Assembly: GCA_949296475.1 (NCBI GenBank)
Contig: CASFOK010000018.1
Location: 1 to 62,632 of the forward strand
Length of the DNA: 62,632 nucleotides
Reading direction: 5' to 3'
DNA from: an uncultured Pseudomonadota bacterium
GTDB lineage: Bacteria; Pseudomonadota; Alphaproteobacteria; Rs-D84
Every line of letters begins with the position of its first letter. Within the stretch, counting starts at the first letter, position 1. The notes under the pieces are model-generated. The model was not told the origin of the DNA and made no database searches. It worked only from the letters and a program-made list of their open reading frames with translations. Of this stretch, positions 59,127 through 62,632 are shown piece by piece. The position numbers and the translations under genes were made by a program.

Positions 59127-61181
59127 ATGAAGCAAGAATTGTTTGATTTTCTGAACACAGACCTGCAGTTCATCAAGGGCGTTGGTCCTGTTTTAGCGGC
59201 GCGCTTTGAAGATGTTTTAGGTGGGCGCAAGGTTTTAGACTTTATGTTGCACATACCTGCATATATCAGGGCGCGTGGCATAACAGAGAACGTACGTTCC
59301 GCGGCGCCCGGCGAAACGATAACGATACCGTTGTTAGTAAAGTCTCATAAAAAGGGCGGTGTATTTCGGGGGCGTCGTGCGCCTACGCAGATTACTTGTG
59401 CGGACAAGATGGGTAACGTCGTTTTGATTCAGTTCTTTAACGTTAACTTTTTAGATTATTGGTTAAAGAAGTTACCGGTTGGTCAGTGGCGCATGGTCAG
59501 CGGAAAGTTAGAGCGAACCAGTCGGGCGATTATAAATCACCCCGATTTCATAGAGGATATGGAAAACGCCGACAAAATACCGTCTATTCAGGCGATATAC
59601 CCATCGGGCGAGGGCTTGACGCAAAAGACGTTTGCAAACGTTCGCGATCAGATATTTGCGGTCTTGCCGGGTAAAATTGCCGGTGAAGCGGATTTACAGG
59701 TAATAGAGTTTTTTGACGCGCTTCGCCACGTTCATTTTCCGGAAAGCGCGGACGACCTGGGACCTAATTCGGTTTACGTTGCAAAGTTAGCGTATTGGGA
59801 ATTATTGGCGCATCAGTCTGCGATAGTAATCAGTCGCCGAAACAGGAAAGAAGAAAAAAATCGTCGCGTGGTTCGTGCCAAGAAGTATGACTTGATGGAC
59901 AGGTTTTATGCTACGTTGCCGTTTTCTATGACGGGGGCGCAGTTGCGAACGTTAGATGAAATTTTTGCGGACTTGTCGCGTGACATTCCCATGATGCGTC
60001 TGGTCCAAGGCGATGTGGGCAGCGGCAAAACGATAGTTGCGTTGGCGGCTGCCATAAAGATGGCGGAAACGGGGGCGCAAACTGCGTTACTTGCGCCGAC
60101 GGACACGTTGGCCCAGCAACACTATGCCAAGGTAAAACCGATGTGTGACAAGATGGGGATTGTCTGTGACGTTCTGACGGGGCGCGACAAGGGGGCGGCT
60201 CGCAAGGAAAAGTTAATATCGCTTCGTTCGGGGCGAACCAAGATTGTCATCGGCACGCACGCGCTGTTTTCAGACGATGTGGAATATAAGGATTTAGGTT
60301 TGGTCATTGTGGACGAACAGCATCGTTTCGGCGTTTCCCAACGCGAAGCCTTACGTGCCAAGGGTAATAATCCTGATTTATTGGCGTTATCTGCGACGCC
60401 GATACCGCGAACGTTGTCTATGACGATATACGGCGACATGGACGTATCTATTATAAATGAAAAGCCGGCGGGCAGGTTGCCCATTAAAACGACGAAACTG
60501 TCAATTGCAAGAATTGAAGAATTGGTTGCGCGGTTGCGCGTGCAGATAGAAGGTGGGGCAAAGGTTTTCTGGGTATGTCCGTTGGTTGAAGAATCCGAAC
60601 AGTCTGACATGACTGCTGTTGAATCAAGATACGAGGATTTGAAGAAGTATTTTCCTGGTGCCGGGCTTGTTCACGGTCAGATGGATAAAAAGCAACGCGA
60701 CGCGGTTATGGCAAGGTTTGCCGACGATGATTCTGACATGCGCATATTGATTGCGACAACCGTCATAGAGGTTGGAATTGACGTCCCATCTGCGTCTATC
60801 ATTGTGATAGAGAACGCGGAAAGATTTGGTTTGGCGGCCTTGCATCAGTTACGTGGTCGCGTTGGGCGTGGTAACTTGCAGTCTTATTGCATATTAATAT
60901 ACGGGCGAAACGTCAGCGACGATGGGTTAAAGCGTCTTGACGTACTGACAGAAACGGACGACGGCTTTAAGATTGCAGAGCAAGACTTGATAATGCGCGG
61001 TACTGGCGAGTTATTAGGAACGCGTCAAAGCGGGTGGATAAACTATCATTTTGTAGATTACAGGGCGCATCACGACTTGTTTAAGTTAGCGGCGCGCGCT
61101 GCGCGTGATATAACTATTCCTGATGCATGGACGCGCGATTTGATGTATATTTTTGACAGGGGGGTGGGTATCAGTGCCTAG
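59127..61181 (+). CDS. recG: ATP-dependent DNA helicase RecG
   Basis: 684 residues, normal length. RecG drives fork reversal and branch migration. The wedge domain (about 60-170) is followed by VQGDVGSGKTIVALAAAIKM (Walker A, near residue 295), VIVDEQHRFGVSQREALRAK (DEQH box), ALSATPIPRTLSMTIYG, and late motifs ATTVIEVGIDVPSASIIVIE and LHQLRGRVGRGNLQSYC. No ribosome-binding site is obvious. The M48 gene starts within its last codons, so the two are translated together. Confidence 0.95.
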   Translation: MKQELFDFLNTDLQFIKGVGPVLAARFEDVLGGRKVLDFMLHIPAYIRARGITENVRSAAPGETITIPLLVKSHKKGGVFRGRRAPTQITCADKMGNVVLIQFFNVNFLDYWLKKLPVGQWRMVSGKLERTSRAIINHPDFIEDMENADKIPSIQAIYPSGEGLTQKTFANVRDQIFAVLPGKIAGEADLQVIEFFDALRHVHFPESADDLGPNSVYVAKLAYWELLAHQSAIVISRRNRKEEKNRRVVRAKKYDLMDRFYATLPFSMTGAQLRTLDEIFADLSRDIPMMRLVQGDVGSGKTIVALAAAIKMAETGAQTALLAPTDTLAQQHYAKVKPMCDKMGIVCDVLTGRDKGAARKEKLISLRSGRTKIVIGTHALFSDDVEYKDLGLVIVDEQHRFGVSQREALRAKGNNPDLLALSATPIPRTLSMTIYGDMDVSIINEKPAGRLPIKTTKLSIARIEELVARLRVQIEGGAKVFWVCPLVEESEQSDMTAVESRYEDLKKYFPGAGLVHGQMDKKQRDAVMARFADDDSDMRILIATTVIEVGIDVPSASIIVIENAERFGLAALHQLRGRVGRGNLQSYCILIYGRNVSDDGLKRLDVLTETDDGFKIAEQDLIMRGTGELLGTRQSGWINYHFVDYRAHHDLFKLAARAARDITIPDAWTRDLMYIFDRGVGISA

Positions 61182-62466
61182 GTTACTGGTTATTTTATTT
61201 TCTGTCTTGTTTGCGTTTTCTGCGCAGGCTGCGTCGCTTATTAACGACACGGAAACGGAAAGGTTATTAACCGAATTAGTTGCGCCTTTGGGGCGTGCGG
61301 CCGACATTTCGGACGGCAGGTTAAAGGTTCACATTATAAACAGCGATGATTTTAACGCGTTTGTAATGGGCGGCGAAGACGTATATTTATATACTGGTTT
61401 GTTGACGCAAATCAGGTCTGCGTCTGCGTTACAGGCGGTTGTCGCGCACGAGTTGGGGCATACGCTGGGGGGGCATATGGCGCATATGTCTGCCCGTATG
61501 GAATCGGAATTAAAACGTGCGATGTTGATTCAGGCGTTGGGCGTTGGCTTAATGGTTGCCGGGGGAAATCCGTCGCTGGGGGCGGGCGTTTTGGCTGGCT
61601 CTGGCGGGGTTGCGCAACAGTCAATGTTGGCGTTCACGCGTGACGAGGAAAGAATTGCGGACGATATGGGTTTTAACTTATTGGTGCAGGCGAAACTGGA
61701 CCCGGCGGGTTTTGTATCAGTGCTGGAACAAATGGGTGAAATGACGTCGGTTTTGGAATCCAAGGTAAATCCGAACCGCATTAATCATCCTCTGACGGCC
61801 GAACGTTTAAATACAATCAACGAAAAAGTAAAAAAATTGGACAAGTCTTACGTTGCCAAGAACGCGCCAACGGCACAGCAGAACAAAGAATTTGCCTTGG
61901 TTCAGGCGAAATTAATCGGGTACTTAGACGGTGCGGACAGGGTGCGTGCGTTATACCCCGACACTGACAAATCAGACGCCGCGTTATACGCCCGGGCAAT
62001 TGCCAGAATGCAGGCAGGAAATTTACAAGACGCCAGAACAGGCGTTATGACTTTGATTGCCAGGAATCCGAAAAATCCTTATTTTTATGAATTGCTGGGG
62101 GACATAGATTATCAGATGGGGCACTATGACGACAGTGTGGACGCGTATGAAAAAAGTTTAGATTTACAGGGTAATGCGCCACAAATAGAAACTGCGCTGG
62201 CATTGGTGCTGACCGAAAGAAACAAACCGGGCGACAAAGAACGGGCGGTTGAATTGTGCAAGCGGTCTTTGTTGTCACAACCTGCGCCGTTGACTTATTG
62301 GGTGTTGGCGCGGGCGTACCAAGACGGGCGGGCAGATTGGGCGCGCGCGGAATATTATCACTTGATAGGGGACAAAAAAAATACAAAAAAATACGCTCGT
62401 TTGGCACAGAAAAAATTGGATAAAAATATGCCGGAATATATAAAGGCGGGCGATTTGATAAAATAA
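61174..62466 (+). CDS. M48 family metalloprotease with TPR domain (BepA-like)
   Basis: 430 residues. GTG start at 61174, overlapping the recG stop, is preferred because it gives a clean signal peptide (VPRLLVILFSVLFAFSAQA) and AGGGGGG lies upstream. Zinc site AVVAHELGHTLGGHMAHMSA (near residue 92), third ligand Glu in RDEERIADDMG, then TPR-like helices (ARTGVMTLIARNPKNPYFYE, GHYDDSVDAYEKSLDLQGNA). BepA/YfgC proteases check outer-membrane protein assembly in the periplasm and would work with BamA encoded at 45-47 kb. Confidence 0.9.
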   Translation: MPRLLVILFSVLFAFSAQAASLINDTETERLLTELVAPLGRAADISDGRLKVHIINSDDFNAFVMGGEDVYLYTGLLTQIRSASALQAVVAHELGHTLGGHMAHMSARMESELKRAMLIQALGVGLMVAGGNPSLGAGVLAGSGGVAQQSMLAFTRDEERIADDMGFNLLVQAKLDPAGFVSVLEQMGEMTSVLESKVNPNRINHPLTAERLNTINEKVKKLDKSYVAKNAPTAQQNKEFALVQAKLIGYLDGADRVRALYPDTDKSDAALYARAIARMQAGNLQDARTGVMTLIARNPKNPYFYELLGDIDYQMGHYDDSVDAYEKSLDLQGNAPQIETALALVLTERNKPGDKERAVELCKRSLLSQPAPLTYWVLARAYQDGRADWARAEYYHLIGDKKNTKKYARLAQKKLDKNMPEYIKAGDLIK

Positions 62467-62491
62467 TTTGAATAAGGTAATTTTATATCAC

Positions 62492-62632
62492 TTTTTTATT
62501 GCATGGGTGGGGAATTTTTTTCTAGAATCAAATCAAAGTTATAAAAATATCATATGGGGGGATTATCGCAGTATGATTAAAAAAATATTGCTGTTGTGCT
62601 GCTTTTTAATAACACCGATTGTGTCTGCAAAC
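62492..62632. repeat. Terminal inverted repeat, right copy
   Basis: Reverse complement of 47-187 over 141 bp with two mismatches. Includes promoter region, GGGGGG ribosome-binding site and first 20 codons of the secreted gene. Confidence 0.9.
62573..62632 (+). CDS. Cys-rich secreted protein, N-terminal fragment (second copy)
   Basis: Twenty codons encoding the same signal peptide as the gene at 1-106 (MIKKILLLCC...VSAN). It runs off the right edge. The last base differs silently from the left copy, and the two copies differ once more upstream of the gene, so they are two loci and not a wrap-around of one. Confidence 0.6.
   Translation, partial: MIKKILLLCCFLITPIVSAN

Noticed and set aside
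1-62632. Window ends as inverted repeats of a huge transposon
   Set aside because: The repeats contain a promoter and a signal-peptide start, not transposase-type ends, and no transposase lies between them.

Overview
The window reads as chromosomal DNA of an AT-rich alphaproteobacterium, probably host-associated. The reasons are the alphaproteobacterial lipid A enzyme LpxI, a frr-uppS-cdsA-rseP-bamA cluster, VirB-type secretion parts, P44/Msp-like outer-membrane barrels, many small lipoproteins with a clear lipobox, and a compact alphaproteobacterial-type RlmD. Species cannot be assigned from the sequence alone. The two window ends are a 141 bp inverted repeat that includes the start of the same cysteine-rich secreted gene, so this is probably a whole contig that broke at a repeated gene family.

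Layout. 0-10 kb: envelope and accessory genes (lipoproteins, a trypsin-like protease, a structured leader RNA before a PH-domain membrane protein, a J-domain protein, two GNAT paralogues, an S41 protease, a histidine phosphatase, a broken metalloprotease-like gene), then tRNA-Glu. 10-22 kb: housekeeping (tRNA-Asp, gap, miaA, priA, a VirB11-like ATPase, lpxI, two outer-membrane barrels, rlmD-like). 22-24 kb: a small control locus with a predicted CU-rich antisense-Shine-Dalgarno RNA, a divergent HTH regulator, a winged-helix protein and birA.

24.2-37.0 kb: a T7/BPP-1-like podovirus virion module (hydrolase, holin-like, scaffold, capsid, two tail tubes, fibre, terminase, portal, Bbp19-like, spanin-like) with no integrase, no RNA polymerase and no visible attachment site. 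Its large terminase gene is cut between its ATPase and nuclease parts by a reverse-strand cassette carrying dnaB, a two-HTH repressor-like gene and an unknown gene. A histone-H1-like Lys/Ala protein gene sits between scaffold and capsid. All these frames are open and the catalytic motifs are kept, so a domesticated particle or gene-transfer-agent-like element is a reasonable hypothesis, alongside a young relic.

37-42 kb: yraN, an Mtd-like tail-fibre N-terminus, and a very AT-rich surface-polysaccharide cluster (three glycosyltransferases and a pyruvyl transferase). 42-50 kb: a VirB7/VirB8/VirB8-like group followed by the outer-membrane and envelope biogenesis operon frr-uppS-cdsA-rseP-bamA. 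50-51 kb: tRNA-Ala, tRNA-His and a small insert bounded by a copy of the tRNA-His 3' end. 51-62.6 kb: an AlgI/AlgJ-type acyltransferase pair, RNase E/G, a flippase-like protein, rph, a YcgN-family protein, a duplicated attenuator-like leader, recG and an M48/TPR protease.

The most interesting non-coding signals are three predicted RNAs: a leader with competing helices at 3002-3194, a CU-rich sRNA at 22347-22536 whose loop matches the ribosome-binding site of the neighbouring HTH gene, and a tandemly duplicated three-way-junction/terminator leader at 58777-59045.
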